Assembly (NCBI GenBank): GCA_018806915.1
Contig: JAGKQI010000010.1
Span: forward strand, 124,001-188,000
Direction of reading: 5' to 3'
Origin: Phytophthora colocasiae
Lineage: Eukaryota; Oomycota; Peronosporomycetes; Peronosporales; Peronosporaceae
DNA length: 64,000 nucleotides
Shown here one piece after another: positions 10,674 to 20,371 of the stretch. The notes below the pieces were generated by a model. That model had not been told where the DNA came from. It saw only the letters and a program-made list of their open reading frames with translations, and made no database searches. How positions within the stretch are numbered: the stretch's first letter is position 1; each line of letters starts with the position of its first letter. The position numbers and the translations under genes are program-made.

Positions 10674-11585
10674 CTCCAATGTCGTCTTCGTGATCGTGAC
10701 GCTCAATGTCGCTGTAGCCGTGACGATGCTCTCGGACACCTTGTCCATGTGTGTGAGTTGGAACTGGAGGTTCTCGTGGTACTCAGACAGTCTTTGCCAA
10801 TGATCCATGAGCAGTTCGACACCACTGACGTCGCCGAACTCGACGTCTTGAGCCATCGTCGACCGTAGAAACATCAACTGTTGTTGAGCTTCCGATGCGC
10901 GAAGCACATCGCTCGAACCGGCAGATCCTAGGTCGCCAGCATCGCCCACTCCGTGACGGAAGAGCTGGAAGTATTCGACCACAACGTCCCACACGCGCTG
11001 CTGCGAGTCGTATCGGAGACGTCGGCGTTGGACTTCGAGCATGGGAATTTCATCACGAAGCCCCGAGACAGTCGATTCGAGCTTGGACACGTATTCGCGC
11101 TGCTTCTGGCGGTATCGCGCCTGGTTGGTGCGGCACTGTTCGCGACAAGCTTCCGATTTGACGCTTACCCTACGCTTCCGTTTCTGTTTGGGCGTCGCGT
11201 TTCCTATGTGGTTAATCGATAGAGTAGCTACTGCGGCCGATACAGCCCGTGCGGGTGAATCCACAGGTCGAAAACTACTTGATGGTCGGAGACTGTGTGT
11301 CAATGGGAAACTGCGTACAGGGGGTACCGGTACGGCATCACGTTGAAGTCGAATTGTCATCGGCCTCGACTGAAAGGTTTGACCTGGTTCGGCATTGGAT
11401 GTGGCCAACGGCGACAGGTTTCTCAATGGAGGCAGAGTCATGGTGGAAGGGGGCGTGTACTGGATCGGTTGCTGCGGCGACGCGGCCTGATATCCGGGGG
11501 CTGAAGCGCGGGTGAGAACGTTTCCAATCACGGCGTCGCTGAACGGCGCGGGGCTGCGGTCGAAGGTCCTACGGCTTGCCATCAT
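10674..11585 (-). pseudogene. 5' part of bZIP-A transcription factor (Cys-type basic region)
   Basis: The first ATG pair in the open frame is at 11585 and 11582 (MMASRRTFDR). The frame extends upstream without ATG to 11771, so an upstream exon is possible. A basic region EACREQCRTNQARYRQKQR is followed by a leucine-zipper-like coil. In the usual N-x7-R signature the Asn is replaced by Cys (C-x7-R), the variant described in Phytophthora bZIPs. The frame runs to TLSVTITKTTLE at the target duplication and stops seven codons into the MULE. The missing C-terminal domain is at 2624-2893. A truncated protein with an intact bZIP could still dimerise, for example with the intact paralogue at 32376-33458. 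Confidence 0.85.
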
Positions 11586-12124
11586 CGCTGTTTCGGTACC
11601 TAGAGCGAGAATTTGGTTGTGAGAGCCGAGGGCCAGAGCTGCGTTATCAAAACTCGGCTCGGACAGCCTCACGGCGCAGCATGAAGCTGTCCCAGCTGGC
11701 ACCTGCGGCTTTGCGCCGGTTCTTGTCCGATTGGACGCGTTGGGCTCAATAGCGTCAGGCGTAAACTGCACAAGACTTGGGCGATTTGAACTCGAGTTTG
11801 ATCAGCAGCGAAGGCCACGAAAGCGATACAGGTTACATGTTCATACAGCAACATCAAATGAAAAAACTTGTCCGTTCATTATTGCCAGCTACTTCGACGT
11901 AGATACACGTAATGCATCGTAGTTGTTACGATACCTGTAGTAAACTCCAGGTTCCTAGGTCGGAGCAACAACATTTCGTTGCTCCTTCTTGGCCACGAGT
12001 TTGTGCTCGGTGAACTCGGCTTTACTCAGCTCAAATCGTATGAGTCAGGCAACAGAGGCACGCTGGAATCGCACCTAAACTGCACGACGTGAGATCGACC
12101 GACTGTCTCTTCACCGCAGTTACA
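11586..12124. other. Divergent intergenic region between bZIP-A and the gene at 12125
   Basis: The open frame of bZIP-A continues to 11771 but lacks an ATG. Beyond it there is no long ORF on either strand. The segment should carry promoters for both divergent genes. I looked for the oomycete initiator (TCATTCC-like) and found only the weak TTCATTATTGCC at 11876, so I make no promoter call. Confidence 0.4.
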
Positions 12125-12352
12125 ATGTCCCAGGTGTTGCCCGTGATCTCGTTGACCGGCAACACCACCAACAGCAGCGTGAACGGTCCTGTGCTTGACC
12201 CTCAAGAGCTGGAGCTCTCAAATCGCCGCCGAAGCACGATGCACGTAAGGTAATAAGTTCTTTTTTATTCGTGCACGGACTGCATCTTTCGAGCTCCCCG
12301 AACGGACGAAACATGGCACGTTTACCAGAGCTTACAGTACAACTCCGTAGAG
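12125..12352 (+). CDS. First two exons of an unknown host gene, interrupted downstream
   Basis: ATG at 12125 opens a 40-codon exon (MSQVLPVISLTGNTT...) ending at a GTAAGG donor at 12245. An 84-bp intron ends at TTTACCAG (12328), and a 24-bp exon encoding SLQYNSVE ends at a GTGAGC donor at 12353. The frames agree. About 75 bp later the Ngaro-type element begins, so that element would lie in the second intron or would have cut the gene. I could not find the continuation beyond 19181. No function is recognised. The call rests only on codon flow and good splice signals. Confidence 0.45.
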
Positions 12353-12427
12353 GTGAGCACATGCAGCGACGTCGGACTTACCACAATCTTTAATCATATT
12401 GCATGCCTTGGAGATGCGAAGGTGAAG

Positions 12428-12590
12428 TGCACGGTTCGGTGAACCGGTTAGGCGGCGAAGCGAACCGGATGTTTCCGAAGAAAGGCGAAACTCACGGCAT
12501 TCGCGAGTTCGCTGGCTGAACAGCAAGTGTTCCAGCGCAAGGAAGGACACATAGTCCTCGGAGAAAGGAGCCGGGCTCCCGCGAAATTTT
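12428..12590 (+). repeat. Split direct repeat A1
   Basis: Nearly identical to 18779-18958. The copies differ mainly in the number of GGACACATAGTCC units and in the T-run after CCCGCGAAA. After A1 a second block (12599-12655) repeats GGACACATAG and GGAGCCGGGCTCCCGCGAAA before the Gag ATG at 12656. The palindromic GGAGCCGGGCTCC could form a hairpin. Confidence 0.85.
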
Positions 12591-12655
12591 TTTTAAGACG
12601 GACACATAGTCCTGGACACATAGTCCACGGAGAAAGGAGCCGGGCTCCCGCGAAA

Positions 12656-15377
12656 ATGAACCCCCCAGCGTCGGTGTCACGCGCAGACAGCCTGCGTCAG
12701 GCTATCGTTCGCCTAGAGTGCCCCCACGAGCTGTCGGACGGCTCGTGGGACGGGCCCATTTACGTCCGCCTACGCGAGCCACGCCACATCATGCCGGATA
12801 CCGCGTGTGATTTCATCGTGGACGACTCTTCTCGGAGACCTGGCTGGATGTGCGAACTCATCTTCTACCCGAGCGAATTTGACACATGCCCCCCGCGCCC
12901 GGCGGGGCTCAACAGATTGGCTGAGACTGACGTGCTTATTCCCTACACGCGCCTGACTCGCCCGGACGAGAACCTACGAGATGAGATTAACGAGCGTCCC
13001 CTGTTGATGCTATACCGGTTCGTGCGCTTTCACACGTGCTTCGTAGCCGAGGAGGACAGTGGCCCTCGCCATTACGTGGAAGTGCAGCTGGGCGCCTACG
13101 CCCTCGGTCAGATTGTGCTATACCGTACTACACGATCCCTATCATTCCGTACGGCCACCGGGGCCGTGCTCCAACCTGCAAGTCATTTCGTATGCTTCGT
13201 GGAGATACGGCATCGGGCTACAGACAGTCCGGTGTACGTATTGATCCCATGTGATGCCGCATGGCAAGCTCGAGTGGAGAGAGACGAGTTTATGGTCGGC
13301 TGGTGTCATGGAGTTCCTATTAACTCCAGACCCAACCAACTTGCGCGACGCTTTCGTTCGCGATGGAAGGAACTAGCTGTGCCGGACATTCCCGATGCAG
13401 AGCTACAGAAACTACTCAAGGACACGTTCGTACCAGCAGGATCGGACACTACAGTGGACTTCGGCTCGGAGCCGATCGCTGTGGTGACGGAGTTTGGCCG
13501 GGCCATTACCATAACGCCATTGCAGTATGCTAAGCAGTTCTTGGGACCTCCCAAACCCTCGACACGTATGGACATGGACGTCGACAGCGACGAAGAGTCT
13601 CCTTCGACGATCTTAGCCACGGGGCTCTCGAAGGGACGGCCTCTTCCTCTGGCGTTTCAGATCATTCAGCTGCGCAACTTTCAGGCAACTCCACTGGCGC
13701 AACCCCGCCCCGAACCGTCGGACGTTTCGAGGGCGGCGATGTCTACTAATCCAGCCGAGCCCGCGACGGCGGCAGCGGTTACAACAGCGGCTTTGGATAT
13801 GCCGATTCCAACGGCACCGCCCGCGGCGGACGCGGTGCTGACGGCGATTTTGGAGCTAACGAAGACTACTCAGCAGATGCTTGCTGCACAAGCGGCGAAT
13901 CAACAACTTTTGCAGGAACAAGTGCTGCGTCAACGGTCGCCGGCCAAGCCGTCTCAGCCAGCACCTCACACCCCCCAAGGTCGACCTCATCTTCAGGTGC
14001 ATACCGACAGTGCACACCGACATCACCGACGGCGGAGCCGCAGCCGTAGCCCGGCCTCCAGCCGTCTATCTCGGGAGAGACGATCACGTAGCCGATCACG
14101 TGCACGATCACGCGGCCGCAGAACACCATCAGGCCGCCCTCAGCGTGCTGACCACTGCCACACACCGAGGCATGGACGGCCGCCGGACCACGGGCTCCAT
14201 CCGAACGGGGATCCCTCCTACACCAGGTCTAGTGGATATGACGACGGCCGTAGCCGTGCATCCCCGTGACGGAGTTGCTACAGCACATATCTATTGGGAC
14301 AGTCCCAGACTCGAGCACGGCCGTAGCCAGAGACAGGAGTCTCCTCGATACTTGGCGCCCTCGTCATCACCTCGACAGGGCCAGTGGAGATATGACGACC
14401 GCATCCAGGAGCGGTTCATCGCGCCGACTGAGTTCCAGACAGGAGGATCGGCATTCCGACCATCCGCAGCGGAAGTAAACGTGCATCAGACGGCTCAAGT
14501 TGGTCCGAGACCAGCGGGTAGGTACATTGAATCTGAACTAACATCGTTTTGGCGCCTCAATTGGCAAGACCGGGTCTCTACAATCCAGCAAAGGGAAACG
14601 AGGCGTGGCCGGTATCGGGTCACGAAAGTGACAGCAAAAATGTTGTTCGCGGTAAACTTTGGAACGCGTCAATTGGATCATTTCCTGCCGCCGGCAGCGG
14701 ATGCTGGTGGTGGGAGAGCAGTGCAGCACGACCCAGCGACATGGGCTTCGGCAGATACGAGTCCGGTCGAGAGCATCCGTACTATGGAAGATCTACGTGC
14801 TACTTTGTAATGTCTTCAAGGGGCAGCTGTTGAATGGTATCTGAGAGCCGTAGCCTCGGTGTTCAACGCGGTCCACACGGACTCTCTCGCTGGATTGTAT
14901 GATGACGCCCCGGACAGCTTGGTGCATGCTGTGATTAACCTGTATTCGCACGTCTTCACGGTGTTGTTCAACGCCATTAACGATGGTCGGCATGGTTCTC
15001 TTCTGGAAAGGGATGCCCGTAGCATCATGGCCCATGATTCCCCGGATTATATTCGCATGGTGCGCCACGTCATTGAACGGGCGCTGATTCGGACTTGGGT
15101 TCACAGTGGGACGTCCGCCGCGACTGGATCCCATCTCAATACGCGTCGACAGCGTCGGGAACGGACAACTACATCCCCGGTTCCACCGCACATCCTGCGC
15201 TTAATCCCCACGCACAACGGCAAGACGATCTGCCTGCGAAGCCAGACGCAGACTGGCTGCAGTTTTCGTTCCTGCAAGCACCCTCACGAGAAGGTGCAGC
15301 TCCCTGAGGAGGTGACGTCGTACGTCACATCCAAATACGGCGCATTGGCCACCGATCACCCGAACCTACAGCACTGA
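12656..15377 (+). pseudogene. Gag-like protein of the YR retrotransposon, frameshifted
   Basis: ATG at 12656 starts MNPPASVSRADSL in frame 2, open to 14269. It has a folded N-terminal part, an Ala/Thr/Pro linker and an Arg-Ser-rich tract (RRRSRSRSPASSRLSR). The protein continues in frame 0 (open 13881-14810), then meets a TAA at 14808-14810, and resumes at 14811-15377. The C-terminus carries a CCCH finger, C-x8-C-x4-C-x3-H (CLRSQTQTGC...CKHPH). One frameshift and one nonsense mutation separate it from an intact ORF of about 900 residues. CCCH-type Gag fingers are seen in DIRS-like elements, and the Arg-Ser tract may help bind RNA. Confidence 0.7.
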
Positions 15378-15401
15378 CGCCTCGGAGGTGACAGTCAGGG
15401 T

Positions 15402-15992
15402 TTGAAGGCGTCTGCATTTTATTCAACATCGACTTTCGACTCTACTTCACCTCGTTTACCATGTTGCCGACCGCTAGCCCTAGCTCGGTCGGTCTTCCCG
15501 GTGCCGTGCACCTACACTACCGCGCCCTTGTACGCTGCAACAGCTTCGGAAGTTTGCATTCTTGCGTTCGACGGTGGGTTCCGTAGAGCCCATCGACAAG
15601 GAGCGTTCGCATGTTGCGTTTGGACCTCGCCCGGCATTCCGGCGTGGTGGTTGGCCTGCTCAGTCCGTGGGGACTGCACTAACAACGAAATGGAAGCACG
15701 CGGGCTTCTTGCGGGATTACATTGGCTAGCAACAAACCGTCCTAACGGTTTCGTACGCGTCTTCGGTGATTCAGCTTTAATAATTTCTCTGACACTATCG
15801 ACATATCGGGTCAGCGCTACAAATCTGGCCCCTCTAATTCGGTCTATCCGGGAGACATTCCTCCACACGGGCGTGACAGTAGCGAATGCAGTGCCGCGGA
15901 GATTCAATGTTGCTGCGGATGGTCTGTGCAACTGGGTCATGGATTTGGATTTGGATGCTACAACATCGTTCACAGCGGAGTCGACTCAGTAG
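15402..15992 (+). CDS. RNase H domain, upstream of RT in the YR element
   Basis: The motifs of RNase HI are in order: ILAFDGGFR (first Asp), NNEMEARGLLAGL (Glu), VFGDSALI (Asp), and VPRRFNVAADGLCNWVMD (last Asp, in the usual VPR..N..AD.L context). About 150 residues, the normal length. It lies in the same frame as the Gag C-terminus, RT and YR, with stops at 15375-15377 and 15990-15992. Immediately downstream, VDPADPTSRGC looks like the tail that often follows retroelement RNase H. No other RNase H lies between RT and YR, so the enzyme has moved relative to the usual DIRS/Ngaro order RT-RH-YR. Confidence 0.8.
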   Translation: MKASAFYSTSTFDSTSPRLPCCRPLALARSVFPVPCTYTTAPLYAATASEVCILAFDGGFRRAHRQGAFACCVWTSPGIPAWWLACSVRGDCTNNEMEARGLLAGLHWLATNRPNGFVRVFGDSALIISLTLSTYRVSATNLAPLIRSIRETFLHTGVTVANAVPRRFNVAADGLCNWVMDLDLDATTSFTAESTQ

Positions 15993-17530
15993 CCTACCAC
16001 TGTCGACCCGGCGGACCCAACATCGCGAGGATGTGAATTTGGCGAATTGCCAGGATTAACCGAGTATTATCGGGATCAATGGGGAGCCCGCTGGTCTCTG
16101 GTTCTATCGGACTACAACCGGGTGGTACATATAGTACGACACCGGTTTCTTCGTGAACCTCCGTCCCATTCTGACATACAGACGGCGGCGACATTGCGGT
16201 CACCACCTTTGACACGCTCTACGACGGCTGGATCAGAGGCATCTCCTTTTGACACACACATCAGCAGAGAGTGCGTCATTAACGGGATCACGCGGTGTGT
16301 ACCGGCGGACATTTTCCGTACCTTCAAGGCCCTAGCCTTAACCAACGGCATTCCGTTTTGCGAGAACACATTGTTCATCAAACCAAACGCAGATCGTTTG
16401 GAGATCTCTCACACTGATGTGGAATTCTTGACTGCGGTGGTTAACCTACCGAATGTAGGTATTGCAGGAGCCTTACGTATTCTCAGAGGGCAGACCTCAT
16501 GGGACCCTCGTCCCAAAAAGGCTCTTCGTCCCAAGTTGTACCGAACACACTTGGCAGATTATCCAGGGTTACAGCGTCTCTGTGCAATTGCAGAACACGG
16601 GGTCGTACCACATTGGCGGACAGACGTGGAACGGATCGGAGTCCGACCACTACCGGCCAATTACCCAAGCGCTGTAAGCGGAGCAGCGATTGTGAATCAC
16701 CGTCTCTTGAAGGACTATTATCGAGACCGTTGCCTTCTAGCCAATATCGAGATCCTGGTAGCTGATCCAGGATTTCAAGCGAGCGCCTTTGCGCTAGTCC
16801 CGAAGAAAGACATTCCCATAACGGAAGACGGTCGGACCATTCACAATCTAGCGGTCCCCGTAGGGGCATCCGTGAACGAGGCCACAGACACCGAGCTGAC
16901 ACCGGACGCTCGGTGGGAAGCATTCTTCCATATTGCCTTGCGAGTTACAAAACTTCGCCGTCGATACCCAGGTTGTCGCATCTTCGCGCTTGGGGCAGAT
17001 ATTGCGGAGGCATTCCTCCACGTGCCAGTGCACGAACGGCATGCACCCGCATTCGGGGGGCTCCCTTCCCCAATCACAAGTCGGTATCGTATCTGGATCA
17101 GCCGTATTCGGGTGGACAGCTTCTCCCGGATTCTTTGCCATAATGGGGAAAGCAGTAAGGCACTACCAGCGGGCAGGCACATCGTATGTGCTCGGATTAC
17201 CAGAACCCATGTGGATATACCAGTGGGTAGACGACATCGTGCTTATTGAGGTGGACATTGGAGACAGACTCCCTGCGGCGCGGAGCGCCGTCTTCGAGAT
17301 GCGGTTAAGTTGGTATTCGGGAATGACGGTTGGCACGAGGGCAAGTTCACCACGTGGTCGGAACAGTTCCATGCAGTCGGCATCGACTGGAATATTCCCG
17401 AAGCCACCGCTACTCTTCCACATAGGAAGATTGACAAGGTCAAGCAAACGGTGCAGGACACGCTCAAGCAGCGATTCGTATCACACAAACGATTGGAATC
17501 TCTCGTGGGGATCCTTCGTCATGTGGTGAC
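15993..17530 (+). pseudogene. Reverse transcriptase of the YR element, frameshifted
   Basis: Frame 0 carries KDIPITEDGRTIHNL and IFALGADIAEAFLHVPVH (the Asp-containing palm strand). Near a G-run at about 17056-17061 the frame shifts to frame 1, where GTSYVLGLPEPMWIYQWVDDIVLIE holds the second catalytic Asp pair (VDD). It returns to frame 0 at about 17300 with WNIPEATATLPHRKID and the LESLVGILRHV segment typical of DIRS-like RT connection regions. At least two frameshifts disable it. Downstream the same frame enters the recombinase. Confidence 0.75.
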
Positions 17531-18710
17531 ATTTATACCGATTGCAAAACCCTTCATGCAGCGAATCGTATTCGCGCAGCTGGCCTCCAAGAGAGCAGAC
17601 AGGTTGGCAGACATATCAAGAGAGACCACTCGACTTAAACGAGCGGCTATCAACGAGTCTACACTCGGCACGTACGACAAGAAGTTCCGATACTGGAGGA
17701 ACTTCTGCAGTGAGTTCGGATTTCCGGTGTGGATCGACGGCCTCCCTCAAGAACGGCAAGCCCGTATCGTCGGTCTCTACGCAGGACTGTGTGCCCTCGA
17801 AGGACACAATTCCCAGGGACGAGGAAACAAGTATCAGACATTTGATGGCAAGATGGCGGCAGTCGCCTTCGCCCACCGTAGCGTTCGGAACGCACGACTC
17901 AATTACAAGACTCCGGAATTTGAGCTCATTGCTCAAGGCTATAAGCGCACCCACAGCCAGGTGGAACGGAAGCAGCCAGTCACCACACCCATGCTGCTCG
18001 AGATGCATCGGCAGCTTATGGGGCAGCGGACAGACCTGAATGGAGAGGTCACCGATATCCTATGGGGGTCGATCCTCCTCGGGTTCTTCTTCTTGGACCG
18101 CAGCTCGGAGCTGTGGGGACCAGTGAGCCGTGACTCATCAACCGGCACCGTGCACTGTGTAAAAGCAGAGGATGTAATCATTCGGGACCGCCATGGATCC
18201 CAGGTCGGACCGGGATCATCCAGAGGAGTCTCCGTGGATATACATTTCAGATCCCACAAAGGGGACCGAATAAGACAAGGAAGCGTGATACGCCATTATC
18301 GATCAGGCCTACCGGAACTGTGCCCGGTTGCAGCCGCAGAAGCTTGTCTTCAAGCAAGACAACGACTGCAAAGTCGAGGAGAACAGACTGGGCCCTACTT
18401 GACGTCGATAGGGCAAAGGAAGCTGATCAACAAGTCCGTGGTAGCAAGGACGATCAAAGGAGCCGCGGAAGCATGTGGGGCAGACCCAACCGAATATTCG
18501 GCGCACTCACTGCGGATCAGTGGGGCGTGCGCTCTTCTGGCGGCGGGACGCATCGTGCTGGTCATCCAATTGATGGGACGTTGGTCGAGCTGGTGTTTTT
18601 CGGTGTACACAAGACTCAGACCTGGAATGCTTCGAAATGTGGCAGAACACATGATTCGAGCGTCAACTTGGGATTGCCCGGATCTGTCATCCGGGACGCA
18701 AGAGGGTTGA
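17531..18710 (+). CDS. Tyrosine recombinase of the YR element
   Basis: The open frame (17310-18710 overall) contains a helical core-binding part (STLGTYDKKFRYWRNFC) and a catalytic part: first Arg in FFFLDRSSELWG, then HSLRISGACALLAAG (H-x-x-R) and LMGRWSSWCFSVYTR with the nucleophile Tyr. The spacing fits retrotransposon YRs. The stop TGA lies inside repeat B1, so coding and repeat overlap by 8 bp. It would insert the circular cDNA. This domain has no visible lesion although RT and Gag do. Confidence 0.8.
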
Positions 18711-19180
18711 GAAGCCAAGCTTCGCTAACTAATCAAGTATTTGCCCCTCTCGCCGTGCGTGAAGACAACTAAGGAAAGTGCACGGTTCGGTGAACCGGTT
18801 AGGCGGCGAAGCGAACCGGATGTTTCCGAAGAAAGGCGAAACTCACGGCATTCGCGAGTTCGCTGGCTGAACAGCAAGTGTTCCAGCGCAAGGAAGGACA
18901 CATAGTCCTGGACACATAGTCCTCGGAGAAAGGAGCCGGGCTCCCGCGAAATTTTTTTTTCTTTCTCCAAAGTGGTTGTGCTCCAAGTTGGGGATTAGTA
19001 TTTTCTCCCAAGTTGGGTTGGGCTTGCCCACAAAACTCAGTTTCCCAGCGGGTTTATAGACTGTTCTCCATGAGGGGTACAATCTACTCGAATTCGGATT
19101 AGTTAGGGTTGAGAAGCCAAGCTTCGCTAACTAATCAAGTATTTGCCCCTCTCGCCGTGCGTGAAGACAACTAAGGAAAG
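18703..19180 (+). repeat. Split direct repeats B1-A2-B2
   Basis: B1 18703-18778 and B2 19105-19180 are 76-bp copies beginning AGGGTTGAGAAGCC. A2 (18779-18958) lies directly after B1. The 146 bp between A2 and B2 (18959-19104) are unique and may hold the transcript end. The B1-A2 contact equals the circle junction expected for a Ngaro/PAT-type cycle. Confidence 0.85.
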
Positions 19181-20082
19181 CTATTCTGCCAAGATGAAGC
19201 TAAGGGGCAACGAGGTCTGGATATCGCGTGAAACTCGAAGCACATCACACGATTACCGACGCCACGAACGCACTAGGGCATCGCTTGGCGCCTTACCGTG
19301 CTGTTGTCTTCTGTGCAAAATGTACGGACTCACAAGCACAAGCCCAAAGGCACCAACTGCTAGGTAACGCCACACCGCAATAGCTACAGGATTCGTTCGG
19401 TGACAAATAAACCGGCACAAACAGAAGGCGGTCGTCATTCGCCTTCGCTTTACCCCGTTCGGCAAACCCAGTCGGTGACCTGCAATGGATACGAATTGTG
19501 AGAAGCCTCGGTGTGGTTCCCTCGTCTGCAACAGCACTGCGTGCACATCACATTCTAACGAGACGCGCTACGTGAGGAGGTTCCTGCTCAGGTTTTGTCC
19601 AAGCAGCGTGATGTTGGGACGCTGTTGCTGTGCTGCAGTGCAGTACCGCCATTGGTTGCTCGTCTGGCTCCGGCGTAAATAGGGCATCGCTTGGCGCCTT
19701 ACCGTGCTGTTGTCTTCTGTGCAAAATGTACGGACTCACAAGCATAAGCCCAAAGGCACCAACTGCTAGGTAACGCCACACCGCAATAGCTACAGGATTC
19801 GTTCGGTGACAAATAAACCGGCACAAACAGAAGGCGGTCGTCATTCGCCTTCGCTTTACCCCGTTCGGCAAACCCAGTCGGTGACCTGCAATGGATACGA
19901 ATTGTGAGAAGCCTCGGTGTGGTTCCCTCGTCTGCAACAGCACTGCGTGCACATCACATTCTAACGAGAATAGCTACAGGATTCGTTCTGTGACAAATAA
20001 ACCGGCACAAACAGAAGGCGGTCGTCATTCGCCTTCGCTTTACCCCGTTCGGCAAACCCAGTCGGTGACCTGCAATGGATAC
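19181..20082. repeat. Tandem partial duplications of a short host-like segment (3 copies)
   Basis: Copy 1 is 19274-19679, copy 2 19680-19968 and copy 3 19969-20082. A fourth, 26012-26409, lies on the other side of the copia element. Each full unit begins TAGGGCATCGCTTGGCGCC and includes a 183-bp minus-strand exon-like stretch. Copies 1 and 4 extend the furthest right (to CTGGCTCC). Identity is nearly complete, with a few substitutions, for example GCACAAGCCC against GCATAAGCCC. Breakpoints show no transposon ends, so these look like segmental tandem duplications. 19181-19273 holds nothing I recognise. Confidence 0.75.
19297..19479 (-). CDS. Repeated small exon with one membrane segment, function unknown
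   Basis: On the minus strand a TTGCAG acceptor and a GGTAAG donor delimit 183 bp (61 codons) with one open frame. It encodes a basic stretch (NGVKRRR) and a hydrophobic helix (NPVAIAVWRYLAVGAFGLVL) followed by HRRQQH. The same frame is kept in copy 2 (about 19702-19884) and copy 4 (26035-26217). A possible 5' exon with an ATG (MAVLHCSTATASQHH) lies to the right of copies 1 and 4, but the splice phase does not fit cleanly. This could be a single-pass membrane protein gene or a chance frame. I do not recognise it. Confidence 0.35.
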
Positions 20083-20329
20083 TGTGGAGATGACGTGTCG
20101 AGCTCCGTCAGCTTCCAGCTCCAGAGTTGAAGAAGCCTGTGCCCAGTCTCAGTTCTCGAGTGACTATCTTACATATGACAGTTAGGATACTGCGTGTTCT
20201 TAACTATAGAGGGGGTTGTCACCTGCGAGGTTTCCCCCTCAATCCCAAAGCTTCTCCGTGGAAAACAAGTGTGTTTTGGTCTTCTCCGCTACTGCGGTTG
20301 CTCGCTCCTATCTGCCTGCTTACTTCACA
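20083..20329 (+). repeat. copia 5' LTR
   Basis: 247 bp, TG...CA ends. It abuts the truncated third copy of the host repeat. The sequence directly after it (GGTTATTGAGCCC) should be the primer-binding site, but I could not assign a tRNA. Confidence 0.9.
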
Positions 20330-20371
20330 GGTTATTGAGCCCAACTGCGTTTGGAGCCTTTCGCGACTGCA

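Larger units (their letters stand above)
12428..19180 (+). mobile_element. Ngaro/PAT-type tyrosine-recombinase retrotransposon with split direct repeats
   Basis: The layout is A1 (12428-12590), ORFs, B1 (18703-18778), A2 (18779-18958), a 146-bp spacer, B2 (19105-19180). A1 and A2 share about 160 bp starting TGCACGGTTCGGTGAACC; B1 and B2 share 76 bp ending AACTAAGGAAAG. B1 abuts A2, as expected if replication passes through a circle. All three junctions carry AAG (12425-12427, 18776-18778, 19178-19180), and there is no target duplication, both typical of tyrosine-recombinase integration. ORFs in order: Gag with CCCH finger, RNase H, RT, YR. Gag and RT carry frameshifts and stops, so this copy is dead. 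Confidence 0.88.
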
